64,000 nt of DNA from Bacteroidota bacterium (GTDB taxonomy: Bacteria > Bacteroidota > Bacteroidia > Palsa-965). Made by a program: the position numbers and the translations under genes. The notes under the pieces are model-generated. The model had not been told where the DNA came from, made no database searches, and saw nothing but the letters and a program-made list of their open reading frames with translations. Of the stretch, positions 26,901 through 34,260 are shown in pieces (position 1 is the stretch's first letter; the number at the start of each line of letters is the position of its first letter). Location: the NCBI GenBank assembly GCA_020402865.1, contig JADBYT010000008.1, forward strand, positions 124,001 to 188,000, given 5' to 3'.

Positions 26901-27125
26901 ATCCGGCGAAAATGAATTGCCTGCAGTATCGCGCACTTCTACCCGCACACTGCCCGGAAAAGCAGAGTTACCTGGCAAACAGTCGCGATACATTTTTAGC
27001 GTAATCCGGTAAGTGGAGCCGCCCAAATGCTCGTAAGTAAGTGATGCGCCCACCACGTGTGTAGCCTTTACACTGAAAGGCAACAGCAGCAGCAGCAGCA
27101 GCAGGGGTAGCAGTTTTTTCAACAA
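23943..27125 (-). CDS. Large PKD-repeat surface adhesin with gliding-motility-type C-terminal domain
   Basis: A 1060-residue exported protein. Signal peptide: LLPLLLLLLLLPFSVKA. The N-terminal module (THVVGASLTYEHLGG, then TYRITLKMYRDCLPG) is typical of large Bacteroidota SprB-like adhesins. Five PKD domains are seen by their WxWxFGD cores (WFWDFGDTTVTTD, WWDFGDGNQST, WLWNFGDTLSG, WQWLFGDNNSS, WLWNWGDSTAAS); between the second and third lie several cysteine-containing Ig-like repeats (ATGGIWLGAGTF-like). The C-terminal 85 residues are the gliding-associated domain (PSGFSPNGDGQNDVFQVFGG, then IYNNWGELIYIT). It is the first gene of the overlapping operon with PorP/SprF and PorE-like proteins, its likely export and anchoring partners. 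Ligand unknown. Confidence 0.92.
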   Translation of the reverse strand: MLKKLLPLLLLLLLLPFSVKATHVVGASLTYEHLGGSTYRITLKMYRDCLPGNSAFPGSVRVEVRDTAGNSFSPDRDITMNFTSSSVVNPAIDSCAADPGLCLEEAIYTRVVNWLPPQPGGYHLFVQYCCRNYTLVNVNSSPITNLGTAWYTYIPNNAQVITNSSPTWVQPPPVFVCAQQPIDFDYSATDPDGDSLVYSFYNPYEDDPPTFVNGQCVFPTVVFLPGFGVTNPTGGAPLTLDPQTGFLSGSPPFIGQFVAGIRCEEYRNGVKIGEIVRDFQFNVVFCPPIAQPIIGQPAQACLSNNNTIQFDNQSTGNASTWFWDFGDTTVTTDTSFAFEPAYTYPGIGPYNVMLVINPNTPCADTVFRQVEFSTVTAYIIPGTDSVCVGDAVSFTDSSSTSGNASITGYWWDFGDGNQSTVQNPVHIFQSSGTYTVLHTATNSLGCQDTVPYIIDVLAPPIALAGSDTVACYNNAGVGLGGSVLNATGGIWLGAGTFTPSASVLNSTYQPTQTELDSGYAVLVLQTTGPTLCTHDYDSVRISFGPAPTANAGIDITVCVDTPYVSVCATISLATGGVWSTTGSGTFSTPNQLCTDYFPSQADRNAGSVVIYLSTTGNGNCLPVSDSVLITFTATPSITFTVPDTACSKLPFPVIAASGTGSGYWTTTGDGSFPGGDTTLVTTYLPGPGDLANGQVALIFNTLNNGGCRQQRDTVIVIIIPAPNSSFSHTSICPDVAMNFTDQSTSVTPIVSWLWNFGDTLSGAADSSSLASPQHLYPAGGYYSVSLTTISANGCPDTEVQQVFVYPYPQALFSTSGFCLKDGTVFNDLSTVDTGSVTGWQWLFGDNNSSTQQQPLHYYNASGTYTVSLIAVSNFGCRDTVTAPVDIYPSPTAQFTSTPYGFGNTTQQIQFTDQSYNNIVSWLWNWGDSTAASIVQHPSHAWQNPGTYTVSLVVADTNGCTDTALVDYIISTPPDVPSGFSPNGDGQNDVFQVFGGPFTNLEVRIYNNWGELIYITTSQVVSWDGTREGIPQAVGVYVYTVRATTPDGRDYFLSGDVTLLR

Positions 27126-27272
27126 ATCAGGGTTTTAGTATGAAAATGCTAATATAGGCAAAACAAAAATTGACGCAAATTTCAACCATGTAATCTATAC
27201 ACAGCCTGCATTTCACAACTTTATTCGTGCATATTTATACCTGTTTATCAGTATTTGCAGCAATAAAAACGG

Positions 27273-27725
27273 TTATTGGGCCTGTGTGGAAAGACGGAAA
27301 CAGAAATAACCACCGTAATTGCAGAATGATAAATGCACGTAGTAATTCCCGTCGGGCAGTGTCGAAAAATTGAGTACCGGGCGGCCATGCAGGGCGCGCA
27401 AATGTTCGGCATCAGCAAGATACAATGGCTTTACCTGCCCGAGATTCTGCATAAGTCTGGTGTAATTTGCTTCAGTGAAAACACTCACACGCGTTTCTCT
27501 TTTCACTTTCGGGAAAAACACAAGCAAATGATCGCCAAACTTATTTCGTTTCAGGTCAACCGGCTGCACATCAAAACGCGAGGGTTCGGAAAGATTGATA
27601 AGTTCGGCAGGAATTTCAATGCGGAACTCCGCTTTTTTTTCACGGAACAGGAGCCATCCGAACCAGCCCAGAACCAACGCCAGCAGCGCAACTCCGATAA
27701 GCACAAAGATTCGCGTTGATTTCAT
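27273..27725 (-). CDS. Hypothetical single-pass membrane protein
   Basis: A 150-residue protein with one N-terminal transmembrane helix (FVLIGVALLALVLGWFGWLLF, residues about 7-27) followed by a beta-rich exported part of about 120 residues. Notable pieces are PSRFDVQPVDLKRNKFGDH and a C-terminal LPDGNYYVHLSFCNYGGYFC, with two cysteines that may pair. I do not recognise the family. It is divergent from the next gene, with 46 bases between start codons, so both may share a bidirectional promoter region. Codon use looks like that of its neighbours. Confidence 0.65.
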   Translation of the reverse strand: MKSTRIFVLIGVALLALVLGWFGWLLFREKKAEFRIEIPAELINLSEPSRFDVQPVDLKRNKFGDHLLVFFPKVKRETRVSVFTEANYTRLMQNLGQVKPLYLADAEHLRALHGRPVLNFSTLPDGNYYVHLSFCNYGGYFCFRLSTQAQ

Positions 27726-27771
27726 TCCGTCTTAATTTGCTATCAACTAAATTAGCAAAAAACATATATAT

Positions 27772-29394
27772 ATGAAATTACCTGCGCTTGTTATTGCTGT
27801 TTTTAGTGTGCTTTATCTGCCAGCACAGATTCAAGTGGCCAGCGAAAAAAACAGCCCCGATTACAGGCATCAGGCATATTACGGTGCCCGTTTTTTGCTG
27901 GAAGATAAAACGGGATATTATCTCTTCGCCAACAACAATGCAGCCCTTTCTTACCAGCACCTCAACCGTGAGCTTGAAATAGACCGGGAAGAAATTATTA
28001 CCAATGCCTATAAACGTACCGGCGGACGTAAGCCAATGACTGCTTTTTGCAATCAAGACGAAATCATCGAACTCTCCTACGACGTTCAAACTCCGGGAAA
28101 CATCATTAATTATTTTGCACAGAAAATAGATTTACACACACTGAAGCCCAAGGGCGATGCCAAACTGCTTTACTCTGTTTCCGATTACAGCAGTTCCGAT
28201 CTGGTTAGTGCTGATGGAACCAACATCCGTGAATTCGATTTCACCTGTTCCGGGCGGGGTTTCTGTCTGGTCAATTACAAACCCGACTCATTCTCATTGC
28301 GCAATAACCTGCTGCGTTATGAATTGTATTTTTGTGATAGCTCACTCAACGTTACTGCCCGTCGGGTTATTCAGCTCGATCAGGGTTATATGCTCCACGA
28401 AGTCACCCATTTCCAAAGCAGTAAGGCATTACTTAAATGGCGCAAACGAATCAATCCCAAACGCGAACCTGACCTGATGGTGCTTGTTTCGGCCACAGAA
28501 CCGGGTTTGCGTTACCTGCGCCCCGATTTACAAGGCAAGGAAGTAAACAATTTTTATGTGCAGGAACTCCAGGAGGGCGAACTTGCTGTAAGCGGCTATT
28601 ATACCGATCCGCAAACAAAGGCCACACTAGGAATGTTTCTGTTTCTCTATCAGCCAGCCGATCTGAAACTGATCCGCAGCGCTTTATACCCAATTGATAT
28701 ACGGTTTCATTATGCCGGTGCAACACCCGAGCAGCGTGCCAAACGCCAGTTCCAGCACCAGATCACTCACCTGTATGAAGCCGACAGCGGACGGATTGTA
28801 TTGATCGGCGAATTCCGCAGCTATGAACAAGCCGTGAGTACCCTGCGCACCCAAAACCAACAGGGGAAAAACGCAACCTTTACACAACAAGACAATTGGA
28901 GCACGGCTAATCCGGAAAGCAAAATACAACAGCACGCAAGAGAACGCAATATGCCTGCCACAAGAGTCTCACGCGGGGTGGTTCGTAACGGCAATGATCA
29001 ATACATCCACGGTGCCAGTTATGCCTACTGCATAGACAGCGATGGTTCCCTGAAATGGACTAACCTGATTCCGGTTAATCAAACTGCTGGTTTCGGCGAA
29101 AGTGAATTCATTTCGGTGGCATATACCTTCCACAACAATGCACTCTACCTCGTGTACAACGACCAGATCGACGGACACATCAAATCAACCATTACCAGCA
29201 GCACGATTATAGAAGGCTCATGCCAGCAAACCCTCGTTCGCATCGGCATCAACGGCGAAATACGAAAGGAAGAACTCAGCCAGCAAATCAAACGTCAGCG
29301 CCTCATCCCCGGCTCATCACACCAAACCAGCGAAGGTATTTTACTTGTGAACGGCACTCCGGCTGAATATAATTTCCTGTTACTGCGATTTTGA
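27772..29394 (+). CDS. Hypothetical secreted protein
   Basis: A 540-residue exported protein with a short signal peptide (LPALVIAVFSVLYLPAQ) and no further membrane segments. The body alternates beta-strand patterns with polar loops (YYGARFLLEDKTGYYLFAN, FVLVSATEPGLRYLRPD-like stretches), reminding of Bacteroidota proteins that fold as propellers, but I cannot place it in a named family. It has no T9SS sorting domain (the end is NGTPAEYNFLLLRF) and no lipobox, so it is probably periplasmic. The start is an ATG within a TATATATATG run. The next gene begins 99 bases downstream of its stop. No function is proposed. Confidence 0.7.
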   Translation: MKLPALVIAVFSVLYLPAQIQVASEKNSPDYRHQAYYGARFLLEDKTGYYLFANNNAALSYQHLNRELEIDREEIITNAYKRTGGRKPMTAFCNQDEIIELSYDVQTPGNIINYFAQKIDLHTLKPKGDAKLLYSVSDYSSSDLVSADGTNIREFDFTCSGRGFCLVNYKPDSFSLRNNLLRYELYFCDSSLNVTARRVIQLDQGYMLHEVTHFQSSKALLKWRKRINPKREPDLMVLVSATEPGLRYLRPDLQGKEVNNFYVQELQEGELAVSGYYTDPQTKATLGMFLFLYQPADLKLIRSALYPIDIRFHYAGATPEQRAKRQFQHQITHLYEADSGRIVLIGEFRSYEQAVSTLRTQNQQGKNATFTQQDNWSTANPESKIQQHARERNMPATRVSRGVVRNGNDQYIHGASYAYCIDSDGSLKWTNLIPVNQTAGFGESEFISVAYTFHNNALYLVYNDQIDGHIKSTITSSTIIEGSCQQTLVRIGINGEIRKEELSQQIKRQRLIPGSSHQTSEGILLVNGTPAEYNFLLLRF

Positions 29395-29397
29395 TAT

Positions 29398-29493
29398 GTG
29401 GTTCAACGCGGGGAATTCGCGACCGGACGCAATGCCCCCAATATATGCAGGTTGCAGATTTCTTGTATTTTTGATAGCGAAAACCCAACCGCT
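29398..29493 (+). other. Leader region before the repeat propeller protein
   Basis: An open frame continues in this stretch from 29398, but it has no signal-like or conserved character. It also contains a perfect -7 box at 29466-29473, so it is best read as the intergenic promoter region of the gene starting at 29494. Confidence 0.6.
29466..29473 (+). promoter_or_regulatory. -7 box TATTTTTG
   Basis: Exact TAnnTTTG match 20 bases before ATG 29494. It decides the start of the downstream gene because it would otherwise lie inside the coding frame. Confidence 0.55.
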
Positions 29494-32007
29494 ATGCTTC
29501 GAAAATACCCCGTCTTTTTGCTGTTTGCAATGATTCCGCTGCTGGCGCACGCACAACTCAATGTGCAATGGGTTGGCCGATACACCACAGCCGGCAACAA
29601 TACCGACCGCGCCCGCGCAATGGTACTCGACGCAAACGGTAACACCTGTATGACCGGCACCAGCTGGAACGGAAGCAATTTTGATATTGTCACCACCAAG
29701 TTTGATACCGACGGCAATTTGCTCTGGACAGTTACATTTAATGGTGCTGCAAATGATTTTGATGAGGCACGCGCTATTGCGCTTGATACCGCAGGAAATA
29801 TTATTGTAACCGGCACCACTGCCACTACTGTTACCAATTACGACATTGCCGTTATCAAATACAATGCTTCGGGTGTATTGCTTTGGGATACTATTTACAA
29901 TGGGCCGGGCAACAATTACGACGAGCCGCTTGACGTAATTACAAGCCGATCGGGGAATATTTACATTACCGGCGGCAGCGATGGTTCGGGCACTGGTTCT
30001 GATGTAGTGACCATTGCCTACACACCTGGCGGCACGCAGCTTTGGGCCACACGCTACACCGGTGGTGGTGCTAATATTGATGCCGGAAAAGCGATAACAC
30101 TTGACACTACCGGGAACGTGTATGTAACCGGAACCACCCGTACCAGCAGCGTTAATAATCAGGATATTATTACACTTAAATACAACAGCGCCGGTGTGCA
30201 GCAGTGGTTTCAACGCCTCAACGGGCCGGGCAGTGTATATGACGAAGGCACCGATATTGTGGTAAACGACACCGGCCGTGTGTTTGTGTGCGGCTACGTT
30301 CGCGCACTTACAGGTATTACCAACTACGATTACATTACACTTTCTTATTCTACAACCGGCACCCTGCTCTGGCAACAAAGCTTTAACGCCGCCGGAAACG
30401 AAAACGACCGCGCCAATAAAATTGCGCTCACGCCTTACGGAAAAGTTGTGGTTACCGGACGCTCACTGGGCAGTGCCGCTACTGCCGAAGACTGCACCAC
30501 CATTATGTATGATGCCGCCACCGGCACACCGCAATGGACACGTACATACGACGGAGGAATTATCAACTACGATGATGGCCGCAACCTGCTTTGCGACAAC
30601 CTGGGCAATGTGTTTGTAACCGGCTACTCGTTTACAGCCGGACAAAACCACAACTACCTGCTGCTTGAGTACGACAGCCTCGGCAACCAGATGCTGCTTG
30701 AACGCTGGAACGGTTCGGGCAACAATTCCGATCAGGCATACAGCATTGGCTACGATACGCTGGGCAGTGTGTACCTCGGTGGCATGAGTCGCGGAGCGGG
30801 CACGGGCGAGGATTACGCCGTGGTGAAATTCTGCCGCCTCGAGGCCGATGCGGGTATTGATACTTCTGTTTGTCTCGGCGCATCGGTACAGTTGCAGGCG
30901 GCATCGTCGTTTGGCGGTATCGACAGTGTGTGGTGGGTTCCCGCAGCCGGACTCAGCAATCCGAACATTGTCAATCCAATAGCCACACCCTCGTCCAGCA
31001 CCTGCTACACGGTGTTCATCCGCAATGTATATGGCTGCATCAATGCCGATACGGTATGCATCACCCTGTATCCGCTTCCCGGCCCGGCCATTACTTCAAG
31101 CGGCCCCCTCAGCATCTGCCTCGGCGATTCAGTTTCACTTACCGCTCAGGACACCATCGGTGGCCCCATTGCCTACCTCTGGAACACCGGCGATACCACT
31201 CAAACCATCACCACCGATACTTCGGGCACATTCATCGTAACCATTACCAACGCCAACACCTGCAGCAGTCAGAGCCAGGCCACGGTGAACGTAAATGCAC
31301 TGCCCAACGTTTCGGCCGGAAATGATGTGGGCTTTTGCGCCAGCACCACTGTTACACTTTGTGCCACCGGCGCATTGGATTATGCGTGGACACCCGCTTT
31401 CGGACTCAGCGACACCACCATTGCCTGCCCTGTGGCCGGCCCCACACAAAGCACCACCTACATTGTGTATGGCACTGATGCCAACGGCTGCGTAAACAGC
31501 GATACAGTTAATATTTCGCTTTATCCGTTTACACCTGTGCCCGTAATTTCGCAAAATGTAGCCGTGCTTACTTCTACTCCGGCAGCCACATACCAGTGGT
31601 ATTTCAATGGCAATCCCATTGCCGGAGCCACGCAGCAGAGCTACACACCCACACAAAACGGCAGCTACTATGTGGTAATTACCGACACCAACGGCTGCAG
31701 TTCATTCTCTTCCACATTCACACTGGCCGATGTGGGCATAACCACAGCAAATGCAGAAACGTGGATGCAGCTTTATCCCAACCCCAACAACGGAAATTTT
31801 GCGCTGCACACCACACTTGAAGGCAAAGAAGCCGAGTTACTTATCACTTCTGCCGACGGGCGTTTGCTGCATCAGCAGGTAATTCCGGCCGGCAGCAGCA
31901 CACCGCTTAACATTGAACTGCCGCAGGCCGATGCAGGTGTGTATCTGCTTACACTGCGTGCGGGCGACGGCAGTGTGAAGTACGGACGGTTTGTGATTTC
32001 GCGGTGA
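29494..32007 (+). CDS. Secreted SBBP-repeat propeller protein with Ig-like domains and T9SS type A sorting domain
   Basis: An 837-residue exported protein. ATG 29494 places the signal peptide at the N-terminus (KYPVFLLFAMIPLLAHAQ). Residues about 20-450 hold seven to eight repeats of the SBBP/delta-60 type, each with a core like ALDTAGNIIVTGTT and a nearby YDIAVIKYNASG-like strand; these are propeller blades. Residues 455-735 are Ig-like segments starting with ADAGIDTSVCLGASVQLQA and with ISLYPFTPVPVI later. The last 75 residues are the sorting domain (LYPNPNNGNFALHTTLEG, GVYLLTLRAGDG, KYGRFVISR). Monocistronic, with its own promoter. Likely a surface protein; no catalytic site is visible. 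Confidence 0.9.
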   Translation: MLRKYPVFLLFAMIPLLAHAQLNVQWVGRYTTAGNNTDRARAMVLDANGNTCMTGTSWNGSNFDIVTTKFDTDGNLLWTVTFNGAANDFDEARAIALDTAGNIIVTGTTATTVTNYDIAVIKYNASGVLLWDTIYNGPGNNYDEPLDVITSRSGNIYITGGSDGSGTGSDVVTIAYTPGGTQLWATRYTGGGANIDAGKAITLDTTGNVYVTGTTRTSSVNNQDIITLKYNSAGVQQWFQRLNGPGSVYDEGTDIVVNDTGRVFVCGYVRALTGITNYDYITLSYSTTGTLLWQQSFNAAGNENDRANKIALTPYGKVVVTGRSLGSAATAEDCTTIMYDAATGTPQWTRTYDGGIINYDDGRNLLCDNLGNVFVTGYSFTAGQNHNYLLLEYDSLGNQMLLERWNGSGNNSDQAYSIGYDTLGSVYLGGMSRGAGTGEDYAVVKFCRLEADAGIDTSVCLGASVQLQAASSFGGIDSVWWVPAAGLSNPNIVNPIATPSSSTCYTVFIRNVYGCINADTVCITLYPLPGPAITSSGPLSICLGDSVSLTAQDTIGGPIAYLWNTGDTTQTITTDTSGTFIVTITNANTCSSQSQATVNVNALPNVSAGNDVGFCASTTVTLCATGALDYAWTPAFGLSDTTIACPVAGPTQSTTYIVYGTDANGCVNSDTVNISLYPFTPVPVISQNVAVLTSTPAATYQWYFNGNPIAGATQQSYTPTQNGSYYVVITDTNGCSSFSSTFTLADVGITTANAETWMQLYPNPNNGNFALHTTLEGKEAELLITSADGRLLHQQVIPAGSSTPLNIELPQADAGVYLLTLRAGDGSVKYGRFVISR

Positions 32008-32087
32008 GAGAATGATAGCATTGTTGGAAAGTATATCTCTGATCTGAGATTCTAGTCTTTTTTAATGATGAAATGATTTATAGCATA

Positions 32088-32486
32088 TTACTTTACTCTC
32101 TCAGTAAAGTATGTATGAACGTATTTTGGCAAATATGTCCCGGGCATATCTTTGCTCTCGAAGAAAATTGTATCTGAATTTTTCTTTTGGGTTCTTCTAA
32201 ATTTCTTCAATTCCATTCCATTTTTGGGTTTTATCTTTTTCAGATAGAGTGTATCGAAATTACACCTATCAAGATAGGCGACGAAACAACGTGACTGAAC
32301 ATCTAAACAAAAGGAATCGATTTCTTTACAGCTATCCAATACAACTAATAAAGTATCCCTATCTTCAAGCAAATAACCAATAACATCGTTATTGCTAATT
32401 ATAACCGGTAATACGTTATCTACTTGCCGGGTCTCTTGATTACATGACAAAAACAAGAGAAAAAGCGGGAGAAATTGAAATCTCAT
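32088..32486 (-). CDS. Hypothetical small lipoprotein
   Basis: A 132-residue protein with a short lipoprotein signal (RFQFLPLFLLFLSC, lipobox FLSC, Cys15). The mature domain of about 115 residues is polar and lysine-rich towards the end, with an even spread of strands and three further cysteines. No family is recognised. It is more AT-rich than the surrounding genes and is flanked by non-coding stretches on both sides, together with the similarly AT-rich gene at 32616, so this 1-kb pair may be a later acquisition. Divergent orientation relative to that neighbour. Confidence 0.6.
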   Translation of the reverse strand: MRFQFLPLFLLFLSCNQETRQVDNVLPVIISNNDVIGYLLEDRDTLLVVLDSCKEIDSFCLDVQSRCFVAYLDRCNFDTLYLKKIKPKNGMELKKFRRTQKKNSDTIFFESKDMPGTYLPKYVHTYFTERVK

Positions 32487-32615
32487 GATTACTCAGGCTT
32501 AAACAAAAACAATAGCAATGTACCTGTTTGTCAATAATTGAGCAAGTTCATATTTCTGAAAATCAAATCCAGAACCGCTACTACAGACACAATACACACA
32601 TTCAATTAACAACTC

Positions 32616-33128
32616 ATGAAAACTATTTTCTTGATTCTATTTATCCTTGTTCTAACTCCACTTATCGGACAAAACCATACGGACACTTCGGGATTGAAAC
32701 AAGGGATCTGGATAATAAATTACACCTGTGACTCATCATTCGATGGCTTAAATACTTTAAGAATTTATTCTTATGTAAATGACACATTACATGGAAACTA
32801 TCTTGTGTATTCCAATAATTATAAACTACTTTACCAGACTACATACTCAAAAGGAAAAGTTTTCGGGGCCGAGATTTATTATACACACAATGGGAAACTG
32901 CTACGCACGCAGGTCCATCCATCAGACTCCACATACGTACTGACAGATTTTTTCGGGCGAGGTCGTCCATACAAAATAGCTACCTACACGTTAAACAATG
33001 AACTTCACGGTAGTGCAACCAATTATCGCCGGTCGGGAAGAATAAAGAGTCTCACATACTATGAAAATGACATACAAATGGGCAGTACATTGTATTTTCG
33101 CAGAAACGGCAGGCTAAAGCTGAAATAA
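32616..33128 (+). CDS. Secreted MORN/YwqK-like repeat protein
   Basis: A 170-residue exported protein with signal peptide (KTIFLILFILVLTPLIGQ). The mature part consists of short beta-hairpin repeats of the MORN/YwqK kind: GLKQGIWIINY, DTLHGNYLVYSNN, YSKGKVFGAEIYYTHNGKL, NNELHGSATNYRRSGRIKS and NDIQMGSTLYFRRNGRL, with the G-x-x-x-x-Y/W pattern about every 20 residues. Such proteins are common in Bacteroidota; some are antitoxin-like, most are of unknown role. The gene is AT-rich compared with neighbours. There is no sorting domain, so it is probably periplasmic. Confidence 0.7.
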   Translation: MKTIFLILFILVLTPLIGQNHTDTSGLKQGIWIINYTCDSSFDGLNTLRIYSYVNDTLHGNYLVYSNNYKLLYQTTYSKGKVFGAEIYYTHNGKLLRTQVHPSDSTYVLTDFFGRGRPYKIATYTLNNELHGSATNYRRSGRIKSLTYYENDIQMGSTLYFRRNGRLKLK

Positions 33129-33169
33129 CAGCTAATTCAAGCAAATAATATTGTATTCAACACGCACAC

Positions 33170-33913
33170 ATGAACATCATCGGCATCATTCCCGCGCGCT
33201 ACGGCTCTACCCGCTTCGAAGGCAAGCCACTTACCGATATTGGTGGTAAAACCATGATTCGCCGCGTAACCGAGCAGGCGATGAAAGCGCAGAAACTGGC
33301 TGCTGTGGCTGTAGCCACCGATGATGCACGTATTGCCGACGAAGTGCGCAGCTTTGGCGGTACTGTGGTAATGACTTCGGCCGATCATCTGAACGGTACG
33401 AGCCGCTGCGCGGAGGCTGCCGAATTGCTGGGCGGACAATGGGATGCCGTAATTAATATTCAGGGCGATGAACCGTTTATTCATCCGGGGCAGATTGATT
33501 TGCTGGCGGGTCTGTTTGATGAGCCGGAAACCGAAATCGGTACGCTGGTGAAAAAGCTGCATGATCTTGCCGACCTCGACAATGCGAACATCATTAAAGT
33601 AGTGCTTGATGAAGCCAAACGCGGCATGTATTTCAGCCGTTCGCCCATTCCGCACCTGCGCGGCGTGGAGGCCGGGGCGCGGCTTGAAAAACACACGTTT
33701 TACAAACACATCGGCATTTACGGCTACCGGATGCATGTGCTGCGGCAATTAGTAAAACTTGCGCCCACACCGCTCGAAATGGCAGAATCACTTGAGCAGC
33801 TCCGCTGGCGCGAAAACGGTTTCAGCATCCGCACCGCACTTACCGATCTTGAAACTATTTCAGTTGATGTGCCGACGGATATTGACAAACTCCGCGCCGC
33901 AGGTTTAATCTGA
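33170..33913 (+). CDS. kdsB: 3-deoxy-manno-octulosonate cytidylyltransferase (CMP-Kdo synthetase)
   Basis: A 247-residue cytoplasmic enzyme that joins CTP and Kdo to CMP-Kdo for lipopolysaccharide core synthesis. Family motifs are clear: N-terminal nucleotide loop IIPARYGSTRFEGKPL (residues 4-19), VAVATDDARIADE, the INIQGDEPFIHPGQ segment with metal-binding Asp, YFSRSPIPHLRG, and HIGIYGYRMHVLRQ. The C-terminus ESLEQLRWRENGFSI and VDVPTDIDKLRAAGLI is also standard. Length is normal (about 245-255). The gene is monocistronic. It fits the LPS transport component LptC encoded at 60283, showing a Kdo-containing LPS or LOS. Confidence 0.96.
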   Translation: MNIIGIIPARYGSTRFEGKPLTDIGGKTMIRRVTEQAMKAQKLAAVAVATDDARIADEVRSFGGTVVMTSADHLNGTSRCAEAAELLGGQWDAVINIQGDEPFIHPGQIDLLAGLFDEPETEIGTLVKKLHDLADLDNANIIKVVLDEAKRGMYFSRSPIPHLRGVEAGARLEKHTFYKHIGIYGYRMHVLRQLVKLAPTPLEMAESLEQLRWRENGFSIRTALTDLETISVDVPTDIDKLRAAGLI

Positions 33914-33932
33914 CATCCACATGCTGCCACAT

Positions 33933-34091
33933 GCTGCGGAAAGTTTTGGTGGCCAAAGGTGACAACCCGAAGCTGCGGAAAGTTTTAGTCGCCAAAGGTG
34001 ACAACCCGAGGCTGCGGAAAGTTTTAGTCGCCAAAGGTGACAACCCGAGGCTGCGGAAAGTTTTAGTCGCCAAAGGCGACAAACTTTCCGC
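33933..34091. repeat. Four-copy 39-bp tandem repeat ending in a perfect hairpin
   Basis: Units begin at 33933, 33972, 34011 and 34050 and share a core GCGGAAAGTTTTAGTCGCC. Units two and three are identical; unit one differs at a few positions. Unit four is changed at its end so that it becomes a near-perfect palindrome: GCGGAAAGTTT pairs with AAACTTTCCGC and GTCGCC with GGCGAC around an AAA loop. The hairpin lies downstream of kdsB and may stop its transcript, although no T-run follows. The period of 39 keeps a frame open, but no real gene is indicated. Confidence 0.9.
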
Positions 34092-34241
34092 TCATTTTAA
34101 GCAAGTCTCCAGACTTGCGAGAACGCCTCCCGATGCTGTCATCTGCCCTCATTCAGAAAAAAACACAACTCTAACCTGCTTGTTATTAACCTGTTAATAT
34201 CCAACCCAAAAAAACAAGAGTGCCCGATTTTTTTCTTTGGC

Positions 34242-34249
34242 TACTTTTG
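34242..34249 (+). promoter_or_regulatory. -7 box TACTTTTG of the SPOR protein gene
   Basis: Exact TAnnTTTG match 11 bases before ATG 34261, preceded by a T-rich tract. Confidence 0.6.
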
Positions 34250-34260
34250 AACAACAGAAT

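Noticed and set aside
33933-34091. CRISPR array
   Set aside because: The units are contiguous with no spacers and no cas genes are in the window.
33931-34197. Open frame of 88 codons over the 39-bp tandem repeat
   Set aside because: It is open because the repeat period is divisible by three; the product is a repeated basic peptide with no start signal and the array ends in a hairpin.
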